Assembly (NCBI GenBank): GCA_947502145.1
Contig: CANMYO010000003.1
Location: 186,001-250,000 of the forward strand
Direction of reading: 5' to 3'
DNA from: an uncultured Paracoccaceae bacterium
GTDB lineage: Bacteria > Pseudomonadota > Alphaproteobacteria > Rhodobacterales > Rhodobacteraceae
DNA length: 64,000 nucleotides
Shown here in pieces: positions 36,927-45,318 of this stretch (the first letter of the stretch is position 1; every line of letters starts with the position of its first letter). A program made the translations under genes and the position numbers. Below the pieces are notes generated by a model that saw only the letters and a list, made by a program, of their open reading frames with translations, did no database searches and had not been told where the DNA came from.

Positions 36927-36968
36927 GTCAAAACGACAAAGGACCCGGCTGCGGTTGCAGTCGGGTCC
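36927..36968 (-). terminator. Terminator of rpmB
   Basis: Read leftward: GGACCCG / CGGGTCC plus an inner CTGC/GCAG stem, 4-base loop, then TTTGTCGTTTTGAC. A classical rho-independent terminator 22 bp after the rpmB stop. Confidence 0.85.
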
Positions 36969-36989
36969 TCCATCAACTTGTCCCAGGGA

Positions 36990-37277
36990 TCAGGCCGCGG
37001 CAGTGGCCTTGGCGATCTCTTTCTTGACTTTCAGCGCATCGGGCGACAGCTCGGCATCTTTCGCCTTTGCCATGAACGCATCCAGACCACCCCGGTGGTC
37101 AACGGTGCGCAGGGCGGCGTTGGAAATCCGAAACTTGAACGTACGGCCCAGCGTGTCAGAGCGCAAAGACACGTCCTGCAGGTTCGGCAGGAACCGGCGG
37201 CGGGTACGGTTTTTGGCGTGGCTGACATTGTTGCCAGACATCGGGCCTTTTCCAGTCAGTTCGCAACGGCGCGACAT
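36990..37277 (-). CDS. rpmB: 50S ribosomal protein L28
   Basis: A 95-residue basic protein starting [29 protein letters not shown], the standard L28 N-terminus. The body [38 protein letters not shown] is typical of proteobacterial L28. ATG at 37277 is chosen; an in-frame upstream start two codons before is not conserved. Terminated by a strong hairpin. Confidence 0.97.
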   Translation of the reverse strand: MSRRCELTGKGPMSGNNVSHAKNRTRRRFLPNLQDVSLRSDTLGRTFKFRISNAALRTVDHRGGLDAFMAKAKDAELSPDALKVKKEIAKATAAA

Positions 37278-37426
37278 GAGCATTTTCCTTCGTTTGCGGC
37301 CAGCAAAGCCCTGCGGTCAAGGCAGCGGCCGGCATATGTGAAAGACCCCCATGCAAAGGGGCCTGAAATCGGTTTGCGCCGAATAGGCGGATTCCCGGCT
37401 CTGGTCAAGTCATCACAGGTGGAAAA

Positions 37427-38416
37427 TCACGCTTGATCGAGCGCGCGTAATACCTGTGCTGCCGCTGCCGCAGGTGCAATGTCCCCTGCGGTGACCTGCG
37501 CCTCGGCAGCTGCAAGACGTGCATTGAGGTCCGGATCGGTTGTCAGCCGGGCCAAAAGCTGGGTGCGGACCTCTTCGTGGAACCAGTAGCGGGCCTGCGC
37601 GGCGCGGGTTTTGTCCCATATCCCGCTGTCCCGGCGCCAGTCCAGCAGGGTGGTCATCTCGTCCCAGGCGGTCTCAAGCCCGCCATGTTCCAGCGCCGAT
37701 ACGGTCAGCGCCTTGGGAAAGCCGTCAGGATCCTGCTGGCGTTTGCGCAAAAGGCGCAGTGCCCCCGCATAATCCGCGCAGGTCCGCAGTGCCTGCGGCT
37801 TGAGCGCGCCATCGGCCTTGTTGACCAGAATCACATCGGCCATTTCCATGATGCCGCGCTTTACCCCCTGCAGTTCGTCGCCCCCTGCCGGGGCCAGCAG
37901 CAGCAGGAACAGATCGGACATTTGCGCGACCACGGTTTCCGACTGGCCGACACCCACCGTTTCGATCAGCACGATGTCGTATCCCGCGGCCTCGCACAGG
38001 GCGACCGCCTCGCGGGTGCGGCGGGCCACGCCGCCAAGCTGGGTCTGGCTGGGCGATGGGCGGATAAAGGCATTGGGATCGCGCGACAGCAGGTCCATCC
38101 GGGTCTTGTCACCCAGGATTGATCCGCCCGACCGCGCCGAAGACGGGTCCACCGCCAGAACCGCGACACGCAGACCCAGGCCGGTCAGCATTAGGCCAAA
38201 GGCCTCGATAAAGGTCGATTTGCCTACACCGGGGGTGCCGGACAATCCGATGCGGATCGCCTCGCGCCCGGTGCCAAGCCTGTCCAGCAGCGCCAGCGCA
38301 TCGGCGCGATGGTCGGCACGCGCGCTTTCTACAAGCGTGATGGCCCGCGCCAATGCGCGGCGGTCGCCAGCGGCAAGTTGCGTTGCAAGGTCGGGGATTG
38401 AAGTCACTGCAGCCAT
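37427..38416 (-). CDS. meaB: Methylmalonyl-CoA mutase-associated GTPase MeaB
   Basis: A 329-residue G3E-family GTPase. Walker A GLSGTPGVGKSTFIEAFG; AVLAVDPSSARSGGSILGDKTRM with the metal-binding switch; IVLIETVGVGQSE (switch III/base site); VILVNKADGALKPQA (NKAD guanine-binding). MeaB protects and reloads adenosylcobalamin in methylmalonyl-CoA mutase. Together with mce at 14.2 kb it shows that the organism runs the propionyl-CoA/ethylmalonyl-CoA route. The mutase gene is not in this window. Confidence 0.95.
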   Translation of the reverse strand: MAAVTSIPDLATQLAAGDRRALARAITLVESARADHRADALALLDRLGTGREAIRIGLSGTPGVGKSTFIEAFGLMLTGLGLRVAVLAVDPSSARSGGSILGDKTRMDLLSRDPNAFIRPSPSQTQLGGVARRTREAVALCEAAGYDIVLIETVGVGQSETVVAQMSDLFLLLLAPAGGDELQGVKRGIMEMADVILVNKADGALKPQALRTCADYAGALRLLRKRQQDPDGFPKALTVSALEHGGLETAWDEMTTLLDWRRDSGIWDKTRAAQARYWFHEEVRTQLLARLTTDPDLNARLAAAEAQVTAGDIAPAAAAAQVLRALDQA

Positions 38417-38625
38417 GGCGCGTTTCTGGCCGCGTCGGTCCGGCCTGTCCAGTGCCTTTCGCCGCAGATCAGCCCGCGCACGACAGGCCTACCGCGGCGA
38501 ACCGGACGCAGTCTCGGCAATATTGTGGGCCAGAGCAGCAATTTCCAATTCCCGTCGCATGGCTGCCGTATTAAGACGCCAATACCAGATGACAACGTGA
38601 GTCACCTGTCCACAAGAGGCCGCCA

Positions 38626-39333
38626 ATGTTTGAAAATGGCAATGCTATTGCGCAGTTTCGCGGTCCCTGGGGCGTGCGTGTCGAAATAGATCAATCCATC
38701 CTGCTGTTGATCGGCCTGTTTATTTACATCTCGCTTGGTGGAAATCTGCTGGAAGTGCTGATTTTCGCAGCCATGCTGGTCGGCTCTATCTTCCTGCATG
38801 AACTGGGCCATGCCTGGGGCTGCGTTGTGCAGGGGGTGCCGGTGCGCCGTGTGGTGATCCACGGCGGCGGCGGGTTCTGTGAACATGCAACAAGCACCCA
38901 GCCCCGGCAGGAAGAACTGATCACCGCCATGGGCCCGTTGGTCAATCTTGCGATCTGGGCGCTTTGCGGCATCCTGTCCTGGCTGGTCTGGACCTTTTTG
39001 CCGGCGATGTTCGGACCCAATATCGGGATGGCATTTTTCGCCATCGAGCTTCTGCACTATGTCGCTCTGCTTGGCTGGATCAACCTTGCGCTGTTCGCAT
39101 TCAATCTGATTCCGGTGCAGCCGCTGGACGGTGGCAAGTTGTTTCATCTTCTGACCCTGCGGTTGCTGTCCCAGCACCTTGCACAGCGCGTCACCGGTGC
39201 GGTTGGGCTGGTCTTTTCGCTCATCTGGATTCCGGCTGCGATCTACGTCTATGTCACTTTCGGGTTCTTGCTGTTCTTCCTGCCCAGCCCACGGGCCCAC
39301 TATCGCATGATGCGTGGCGATCTGGTTTTCTGA
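38626..39333 (+). CDS. Site-2 protease family (M50) membrane metalloprotease
   Basis: A 235-residue protein with about five membrane segments. The active motif SIFLHELGHAWGCVVQGVPV holds HExxH in the first catalytic helix; FNLIPVQPLDGGKLFHLL supplies the third zinc ligand (LDG). It cleaves within or near the membrane. It is not the RseP type: no PDZ domain is present. Probably shares a transcript with the two following genes (46 bp, then overlap). Confidence 0.87.
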   Translation: MFENGNAIAQFRGPWGVRVEIDQSILLLIGLFIYISLGGNLLEVLIFAAMLVGSIFLHELGHAWGCVVQGVPVRRVVIHGGGGFCEHATSTQPRQEELITAMGPLVNLAIWALCGILSWLVWTFLPAMFGPNIGMAFFAIELLHYVALLGWINLALFAFNLIPVQPLDGGKLFHLLTLRLLSQHLAQRVTGAVGLVFSLIWIPAAIYVYVTFGFLLFFLPSPRAHYRMMRGDLVF

Positions 39334-39378
39334 TCGCAAAGACCTGTGATACCGTTGCCAGAACAGACGGAGGATCAC

Positions 39379-39804
39379 ATGCGTGCACCCTGGCATCTTT
39401 GGCTCATCGGTATTCTGGCCGTGCTTTGGCACATCGGCGGCGTTTCGAATTACATCGGCGTGCAGTTCCGGCTTGATTTCGCGCTTTCCCAGATGGACGA
39501 CAGGATGCTGGCGTTCTTTGACAATGCCCCGGCCTGGTATGACGCGGCCTGGGCCTTTGGCGTCTGGTTCGGGCTGATCGGCTCTCTCCTGTTGTTGCTG
39601 CGTCACCGCGCGGCTGCGGGTGCACTGACCATCGCCCTGATCGGGCTATTGCTGGCCAGTATCCATACGTTTTTCCTGGCCGAGGAAAGCATGATGGCCG
39701 ATGCAACCACGGGGCAGATGGCCTTTACCGCGCTGATTTATGTGGTGCTGATCCTGCTGATCTACTACGCCCGCGCGCTGGGCCGGTCGGGTGTCCTGCG
39801 GTGA
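39379..39804 (+). CDS. Four-helix membrane protein, unknown function
   Basis: A 141-residue hydrophobic protein (MRAPWHLWLIGILAVLWH...). Four membrane helices are visible: residues 5-25, 52-72, 78-99 and 112-132. GGAGG lies 5 bp upstream of the ATG. Its stop overlaps the GTG start of the phosphatase gene (4 bp), so the two are translated together. No known domain recognised. Confidence 0.75.
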   Translation: MRAPWHLWLIGILAVLWHIGGVSNYIGVQFRLDFALSQMDDRMLAFFDNAPAWYDAAWAFGVWFGLIGSLLLLLRHRAAAGALTIALIGLLLASIHTFFLAEESMMADATTGQMAFTALIYVVLILLIYYARALGRSGVLR

Positions 39805-40229
39805 AGGTATTATGCGTCTGTCTGGGCAATATTTGCCGTTCACCGGCTGCCGAGGGCGTCTTGCGCCAGCTTGTGCCTGACTGGCAGATTGACAGTGCGG
39901 GAACCGGCGGCTGGCATGTTGGAAAACCGCCCTATGGTCCGATGCAGGCCGCGGCCGCCGCGCGCGGGCTTGACCTGTCCGACCTGCGCGCCCGTCAGTT
40001 TGTTGCGGCCGATTTTGACCGGTTTGACCTGATCCTGGGCATGGATGCCGACAACGTCGCGGATATCGAAAGCCTGCGCCCTGCGGGCAGTGACACGCCG
40101 GTGCGCGCCTTTGCGGCCCGCGATGTGCCCGATCCCTACTACACCCGCGACTTTGACGGGGCGCTGACGATGATCGAAACTGCAGCGGCGCAATTGGTCA
40201 GCGACATGACCTTTCAGCCGTCCGCCTGA
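39801..40229 (+). CDS. Low-molecular-weight protein tyrosine phosphatase
   Basis: A 142-residue protein with a GTG start overlapping the upstream stop. The N-terminal VLCVCLGNICRSPAAEGVLR is the phosphate-binding loop (C-x5-R-S) with nucleophile Cys, and the ending VPDPYYTRDFDGAL carries the general-acid Asp (DPYY). Substrates may be tyrosine-phosphorylated proteins of the envelope. Its last 32 bp overlap the convergent lipoprotein gene. Confidence 0.92.
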   Translation: MKVLCVCLGNICRSPAAEGVLRQLVPDWQIDSAGTGGWHVGKPPYGPMQAAAAARGLDLSDLRARQFVAADFDRFDLILGMDADNVADIESLRPAGSDTPVRAFAARDVPDPYYTRDFDGALTMIETAAAQLVSDMTFQPSA

Positions 40230-40500
40230 AGGCCGTATAGCGTTCCCAGAATGCATCCGCAGCGCGGCTGTCGTTGATCTTGATATCATTGGCCTTTTCC
40301 GCGTCCGCAAAAAAGGTCGCGGCCAGTTCCTGATCACGTGCATTCAGGTGCCTGTTGGCAGCGGACTGGATGCAGCCGCACAGGCGCGGATTCGCAGCCG
40401 CCCGATCAGAGGCGACACAGGCCTTGCCGATTTCACCGGTGACACGCCCGCCACAAGACCCCAGCGCCACCATTGCCAAGAGGACAAAAATCAATCGCAT
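40198..40500 (-). CDS. Small predicted lipoprotein with conserved cysteines
   Basis: A 100-residue protein from ATG 40500: MRLIFVLLAMVALGSCGGRV. The lipobox LGSC predicts lipidation at Cys16. The mature part has KACVASDRAAANPRLCGCIQSAAN, then ends in a basic RTAERSCR tail; the cysteines may form two disulfides. An amphipathic helical region follows. No domain recognised, though similar proteins seem common in the family. Overlaps the convergent LMW phosphatase gene. Confidence 0.7.
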   Translation of the reverse strand: MRLIFVLLAMVALGSCGGRVTGEIGKACVASDRAAANPRLCGCIQSAANRHLNARDQELAATFFADAEKANDIKINDSRAADAFWERYTAFRRTAERSCR

Positions 40501-40605
40501 CTGCTGCCTGCTCCCTTTCACCCCGCCCGGATTTTCCCGAGTCTTTAACGGGTGTTGCACCACATGGGGAATATGCCCAATGCGATGCAGCGATGCAATT
40601 CACAG

Positions 40606-41292
40606 TTATTGACCGAAGGTAACAGTGATGTCGTCTACCTGATACCGCCGCTGTGCACCCAGCGCCCAAAGCAGATCACCGCCCAGGGTCGGGGCCGTCT
40701 TGATCGCGATATTGGCCATGGATTCACCCTCGGGCAGCGGTGTCAGCGCGTCTGCAATGGCGATCTGCGTGGCCCCTTCGGGGACAGGTACAACCGTGCC
40801 GGTTTCGCCCGCGGTGAGCGTGCCGCCGCCCGGCAGATAGGTGCCATTGGCGTCAACAAAACGATAATCCACCTGTGCTTGCGATGTGTCCGGACCGGAC
40901 CATTGCGTGTTCAGTTGCAGGACATCGCCGCCGCGAAATCCTGCAATCCGTTCTCCGACGGGGAATTCCTGCGCGGCTGCGGCGCTGACGAAGAATCCGG
41001 ACGAAATGAACGCCTCTGGCGGGGTTGGCACATTGGCCGAGGCAGCGCCGTTGACGATATTGGTCACAAGGCCCGGAGCGGCAATGCCGGCGATGATGGC
41101 GGCCTTCAGTTCCTTGGCGCCAAACCCGACGGCGATAAAAGCGCCCAGAATCGCAAATAACCCCAGCCCGATGTAGGTGCTGATCTGCGGAATATCGGGC
41201 GCAGGATGGGTCGAATAGTAGGATGCCATCTTGGCAATCGTCGGGCAACAGCCGCCAAATGCGCCAAAAATCAGAATGTTCGAGGTCTTCAT
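40606..41292 (-). CDS. Predicted membrane-anchored protein of unknown function
   Basis: A 228-residue protein from ATG 41292 (MKTSNILIFGAFGGCCPTIAKM), with GGAGGG 6 bp upstream. Membrane segments lie at about 33-53 (IGLGLFAILGAFIAVGFGA) and 60-76. The C-terminal 140 residues are soluble and beta-rich (VGERIAGFRGGDVLQLNTQWSGPDTSQAQVDYRFVDANGTYLPGGGTLTAGETGTVVPVPEG), like an immunoglobulin-style fold. An adjacent CC pair near residue 15 is notable. No family recognised. Confidence 0.6.
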   Translation of the reverse strand: MKTSNILIFGAFGGCCPTIAKMASYYSTHPAPDIPQISTYIGLGLFAILGAFIAVGFGAKELKAAIIAGIAAPGLVTNIVNGAASANVPTPPEAFISSGFFVSAAAAQEFPVGERIAGFRGGDVLQLNTQWSGPDTSQAQVDYRFVDANGTYLPGGGTLTAGETGTVVPVPEGATQIAIADALTPLPEGESMANIAIKTAPTLGGDLLWALGAQRRYQVDDITVTFGQ

Positions 41293-41511
41293 AATCGTCC
41301 CTCCAGATATCAATAGACGGTGTGATAATGGGGGGATTAGACAGCTATCGTTGCCCTTGCGGCAAGTCAGGGATTCCTGACGTTCATGGCAGGTTGGCCG
41401 CAAACCCCCGGTTTTGCAGGTGACTTCGGTGTTCGACCGCAGGTCACGCTGACAGCACCGGGGGCGGGCAACCAAGGCTCTGGTTGGATCTGCGCAGGAT
41501 CAGAGCCGTGG

Positions 41512-41724
41512 TTATTCTAACCTGGATGGGCCGCGGGCTGATGCCGGATCGCGGCCAGCGCGCGCCCGCCAGAGAGAGGGCGCGGAGTGGACATCGCCCG
41601 TTTGGGTGCGGGTCAGCAGCGCCTTGGCCTGATCGGCGCGGCACTGGTGGGCACGGTCAAGGTAATGCGCGATGTCGATTGAACCATCGGGGCGGCGGCG
41701 GATCTCTTGGGGTGTATATTCCAT
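41512..41724 (-). CDS. Small protein (RSP_7527-like), function unknown
   Basis: A 70-residue protein from ATG 41724: MEYTPQEIRRRPDGSIDIAHY followed by LDRAHQCRADQAKALLTR. The pattern D-I-x-x-Y-x-x-x-A-H-x-x-R-x-x-x resembles small RSP_7527-type proteins of Rhodobacteraceae. No signal peptide. It is divergent from the winged-helix/hydrolase gene 157 bp away, hinting at shared control. Confidence 0.5.
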   Translation of the reverse strand: MEYTPQEIRRRPDGSIDIAHYLDRAHQCRADQAKALLTRTQTGDVHSAPSLWRARAGRDPASARGPSRLE

Positions 41725-41881
41725 GTTTCGGCTTCCTTGCGTGACTGATGTCCCCAGGATGCCGCACCGTTCCGCTGCGCGCTTGAAGAGAGCCTCAAGA
41801 AGACATGCAGAAGTCCTTGAGATTTGCAAAAGACGCAGATAACCCCTTGTCGAACAGGGCTTTCACGCGGCAGGTTTGGAT

Positions 41882-43060
41882 ATGCGACTGACCTTTCATG
41901 GCTGCGAACTGGACCTGAAACGCCATTCCTTTTCCCGGAATGGTGAAGAAAGGCCGCTGGAGCCGCAGGTCTTCGATCTGCTCGCGCTGCTTTGCCAACA
42001 TGCAGATACGCTCGTTACGCGGGATCAGATCATCACAGAGGTCTGGCAGGGACGGATCGTATCCGAGGCGGCAATTTCATCGCGTATCAACTCCGTGCGC
42101 CGGGCAATTGGCGATGATGGTCGACGGCAGGCGATGTTGCGCACGGTGCCGCGCCTTGGGTTCCAGTTCATCGGACCGGTCGAGGTTGACGGGGCCGCCG
42201 CGCGCCCTGCCGCATCAGAGACGACAACGGCGCAGGCCATCCGCATGACCCGGTCGCGCGATGGCACCGGCATCGCCTTTGCCACGACCGGGCAGGGGCC
42301 GCCGCTGTTGCGGGCCGGGCATTTCCTCACGCATCTTGAGCAGGATTGGCACAGTCCAATCTGGCGCCCGATACTGGAAGACATCGGGCAGCATTTTTCA
42401 TTCGTGCGCTACGATCAGCGGGCCACCGGGCTTTCGGACCAGACCGTTGTCGGGCTGGACCTGGACTGTCTTGTTGATGATCTGGCAGCCGTCGCAGAGG
42501 CGGCAGGGCTTGATCGGTTTCCGATCTTTGCGGCGTCCCAGGGGGTGCCGGTGGCGATTGCCTATGCGGTCCGCCATCCCGAAAAGGTCAGCAAACTGGT
42601 CTTGTATGGGGGTTATGCGCAGGGGCGCAGTCGCCGCGGCACCGCAGAGGAACGCGAAAACGCCGAAGCGATCAAGACTGTGATCCGCAATGGCTGGGGG
42701 CGGCGCGGTGCGGCCTTTGCCGCGGCATTCAGCACGCTATACATGCCCGATGCCACGCAGGACCAGATTGCCCATATGCGTGACCTGCAACTGGCCTCGG
42801 CCACGCCTGAAAACGCGGTCGCCCTGCGCGTGGCGATTGACCAGTTTGATGTCACCGGGCTGTTGGAGCGGGTGCGCGCGCCGACGCTTGTCGTGCATGC
42901 CCGCGAAGATTCCGTGCATCCGGTTGAACAGGCCAGCGTTCTGGCGACCGGGATTCCCGGTGCCGAATTGCATGTCGTCGAGGGTCGCAACCATATACCG
43001 CTTTGGCAGACGCAAAGCTGGCAAAGCGTGATGCAGGCGATGCTGCGGTTTCTGGGATAG
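41882..43060 (+). CDS. Winged-helix DNA-binding domain fused to an alpha/beta hydrolase
   Basis: A 392-residue protein. Residues 1-100 form an OmpR/CadC-type winged helix (LEPQVFDLLALLCQHADTLVTRDQIITEVWQGRIVSEAAISSRINSVRRAIGDDGRRQAMLRTVPRLGFQFI). Residues about 120-390 are an alpha/beta hydrolase: nucleophile elbow FAASQGV (Ser), AREDSVHPVEQASVL (Asp) and VEGRNHIPLW (His). No membrane helix links them, unlike CadC. It may be a transcription regulator sensing or hydrolysing a small ligand; the target could be the divergent small gene. ATG 41882 is chosen over an upstream in-frame TTG. Confidence 0.8.
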   Translation: MRLTFHGCELDLKRHSFSRNGEERPLEPQVFDLLALLCQHADTLVTRDQIITEVWQGRIVSEAAISSRINSVRRAIGDDGRRQAMLRTVPRLGFQFIGPVEVDGAAARPAASETTTAQAIRMTRSRDGTGIAFATTGQGPPLLRAGHFLTHLEQDWHSPIWRPILEDIGQHFSFVRYDQRATGLSDQTVVGLDLDCLVDDLAAVAEAAGLDRFPIFAASQGVPVAIAYAVRHPEKVSKLVLYGGYAQGRSRRGTAEERENAEAIKTVIRNGWGRRGAAFAAAFSTLYMPDATQDQIAHMRDLQLASATPENAVALRVAIDQFDVTGLLERVRAPTLVVHAREDSVHPVEQASVLATGIPGAELHVVEGRNHIPLWQTQSWQSVMQAMLRFLG

Positions 43061-43216
43061 GTGATGCGCCATGCCCCCGGCCGGGTGATTTGCATGCGCA
43101 CCGCGATTGAAACGCCGAATTCGCCGCGTTGCGATGGCGCACTGCCCGCAGGGCTCTTGCAAAATCCCCCGTCCCACGCCATTGACGCTCAACCCTGATA
43201 CACCAGATTGAGCGCC

Positions 43217-45016
43217 ATGACCGACCTGTCTCATATCCGCAATTTTTCGATCGTGGCCCATATCGACCACGGCAAGTCCACGCTTGCGGACCGGCTGATC
43301 CAGTCCACCAACACCGTCGCCGACCGGGACATGAAAGCGCAGCTGCTTGACAGCATGGATATCGAACGCGAACGCGGCATCACGATCAAGGCCAACACCG
43401 TGCGGATCGACTACCGCGCACAGGACGGGCAGGACTATGTCCTGAACCTGATCGACACGCCCGGCCATGTCGACTTTGCCTATGAGGTCAGCCGCTCAAT
43501 GCGGGCGGTCGAAGGCTCGCTTCTGGTGGTGGACAGCACCCAGGGCGTCGAGGCGCAGACGCTGGCCAATGTATATCAAGCCATTGATGCCGATCATGAA
43601 ATCGTGCCCGTTCTGAACAAGATCGACCTGCCCGCATCGGAATGTGACAAGGTCGCAGAACAGATCGAGGATGTAATCGGCATTGACGCGTCAGAGGCTA
43701 TTCAGGTCAGCGCCAAGACCGGGGTCGGCATCGCTGAAACGCTTGAGGCCATCGTGAAGAAACTGCCCGCGCCAACGGGTGACCGCGATGCCCCCCTGAA
43801 GGCAATGCTGGTGGATTCATGGTATGACAGCTACCTTGGCGTGGTGGTGCTTGTGCGCATCATTGATGGCGAAATGCGCGTCAAGGACCGGGTCAAGTTC
43901 ATGTCCAACGGCACCGTGCACCAGATTGACCGGCTTGGTGTATTTCGCCCGGCGATGCAGAATATCGACGTGCTTGGCCCCGGAGAGATCGGATTCATCA
44001 CCGCCAGCATCAAACAGGTGCGCGACACCCGCGTCGGTGACACGATCACCAGCGAAAAGAAGGGCGCCGAGACGCCGCTGGACGGCTTCAAACCGGCGCA
44101 GCCGGTGGTGTTCTGCGGCCTGTTTCCGGTGGATTCCGCCCAGTTCGAAGACCTGCGCGATGCGATAGAGAAACTTGCGCTGAATGACGCCAGCTTCAGC
44201 CACGAGATGGAAACATCGGCCGCGCTGGGCTTTGGCTTTCGCTGCGGTTTCCTGGGGCTGCTGCACCTTGAGGTCATCCGCGACCGGATTGAACGCGAAT
44301 ATGACATTGAACTGATCACCACCGCGCCTTCGGTCATCTACCACGTCTATATGCGCGACGGCGAAAAGATCGACCTGCACAACCCGGCCGACATGCCCGA
44401 CATGACCCATGTCGACCACCTTGAAGAACCGCGGATCAAGGCCACGATCCTTGTGCCCGACGACTACCTTGGCGACGTGCTGAAACTCTGTCAGGACCGT
44501 CGCGGCGTGCAGCTTGACCTGACCTATGCGGGCAGTCGCGCGATGGTGGTCTATGATCTGCCGCTGAACGAGGTGGTGTTTGATTTTTATGACCGGCTGA
44601 AATCGGTGACCAAGGGCTATGCCTCGTTTGATTACCAGCTGACCGGCTATCAGACCGACAATCTGGTCAAGATGTCGGTGCTGGTGAACGATGAACCCGT
44701 CGACGCGCTGTCAATGATGGTGCACCGTGACCGGGCCGAGATGCGCGGACGCGCGATGGTCGAAAAGCTCAAAGACCTGATCCCGCGCCACATGTTCAAA
44801 ATCCCGATCCAGGCGGCGATTGGCGGCAAAGTCATCGCGCGTGAGACGTTGTCAGCCCTGCGCAAAGACGTGACCGCCAAATGCTACGGCGGCGACGCCA
44901 CCCGCAAACGCAAGCTGCTGGACAAGCAGAAGGCGGGGAAAAAGAAGATGCGGCAGTTTGGTAAGGTGGATATCCCGCAGGAAGCCTTCATCAGCGCACT
45001 CAAAATGGATTCCTAA
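43217..45016 (+). CDS. lepA: Elongation factor 4 (LepA)
   Basis: A 599-residue translational GTPase. G1 motif [21 protein letters not shown]3 [23 protein letters not shown]4 [12 protein letters not shown]. The C-terminal domain ending [24 protein letters not shown] is LepA-specific. It acts on the ribosome at initiation/elongation. ATG 43217 ([17 protein letters not shown]) is chosen; the frame opens three codons earlier with TTG. The end overlaps an inverted repeat. Next to the AT-rich insert downstream. Confidence 0.97.
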   Translation: MTDLSHIRNFSIVAHIDHGKSTLADRLIQSTNTVADRDMKAQLLDSMDIERERGITIKANTVRIDYRAQDGQDYVLNLIDTPGHVDFAYEVSRSMRAVEGSLLVVDSTQGVEAQTLANVYQAIDADHEIVPVLNKIDLPASECDKVAEQIEDVIGIDASEAIQVSAKTGVGIAETLEAIVKKLPAPTGDRDAPLKAMLVDSWYDSYLGVVVLVRIIDGEMRVKDRVKFMSNGTVHQIDRLGVFRPAMQNIDVLGPGEIGFITASIKQVRDTRVGDTITSEKKGAETPLDGFKPAQPVVFCGLFPVDSAQFEDLRDAIEKLALNDASFSHEMETSAALGFGFRCGFLGLLHLEVIRDRIEREYDIELITTAPSVIYHVYMRDGEKIDLHNPADMPDMTHVDHLEEPRIKATILVPDDYLGDVLKLCQDRRGVQLDLTYAGSRAMVVYDLPLNEVVFDFYDRLKSVTKGYASFDYQLTGYQTDNLVKMSVLVNDEPVDALSMMVHRDRAEMRGRAMVEKLKDLIPRHMFKIPIQAAIGGKVIARETLSALRKDVTAKCYGGDATRKRKLLDKQKAGKKKMRQFGKVDIPQEAFISALKMDS

Positions 45017-45025
45017 TCCATTTTG
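45001..45025. terminator. Inverted repeat over the lepA stop codon
   Basis: CAAAATGGAT / ATCCATTTTG, 10-bp perfect arms with a 5-base loop. The stop codon TAA lies at 45014-45016, in the loop and first arm base. It could form a bidirectional weak terminator or mark the boundary of the inserted DNA that follows. No T-tract. Confidence 0.45.
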
Positions 45026-45046
45026 GGCGTGGTGAGGACAGTGCGG

Positions 45047-45144
45047 GTAAGCGGTTTTGCTTGCAAAACTGCGGCTGGCACTCGGTGCAGTTTGGCACAA
45101 ACCAGGTAAGCGGTTCTTGCATGCAAGATTGCAGTTGGCTCCGG
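45047..45144. repeat. Imperfect tandem repeat with nested palindromes
   Basis: Two related blocks start at 45047 and 45106 (both GTAAGCGGTT...). About 39 bp match well between them, one 1-bp gap apart. Each contains a palindrome: TTTTGCTTGCAAAA in the first and TCTTGCATGCAAGA in the second. The first block also contains AAACTGC / GCAGTTT. The block lies between lepA and the SIR2 operon and may hold regulatory or recombination sites. Confidence 0.65.
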
Positions 45145-45162
45145 GCGGAGGTGGGCAGTACT

Positions 45163-45318
45163 ATGAAAAACGCTGCCAATTCTCAGCCGCATCATTTCTC
45201 GTCCAAAGTCATGGTGCACTTGATTTGGACAATTTCCTCTGTGGAAGAACTAGTTTTTTCGAACCCTCGTGGCACACTTTTCCTAAATGCAATTGAGAAG
45301 GCAGAACACTCCTTATGA
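45163..45318 (+). CDS. Small protein coupled to the SIR2-like gene
   Basis: A 51-residue ORF, MKNAANSQPHHFSSKVMVHL and onward to NAIEKAEHSL. GGAGG lies 11 bp before the ATG. Its stop (TGA) overlaps the ATG of the SIR2-like gene as ATGA, the classic sign of translational coupling. Codon use is AT-rich like the gene behind it and unlike the flanking genome. An in-frame ATG at 45121 would give 65 residues starting inside the repeat block. No domain is recognised. It might be an antitoxin, an immunity partner, or a leader peptide. Confidence 0.5.
   Translation: MKNAANSQPHHFSSKVMVHLIWTISSVEELVFSNPRGTLFLNAIEKAEHSL

Noticed and set aside
43061-43216. Possible leader hairpin or attenuator before lepA (GCTCAA...TTGAGC)
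   Set aside because: Only 6-bp arms that run into the start region. The spacing gives no convincing promoter or terminator, so it is not listed as a feature.
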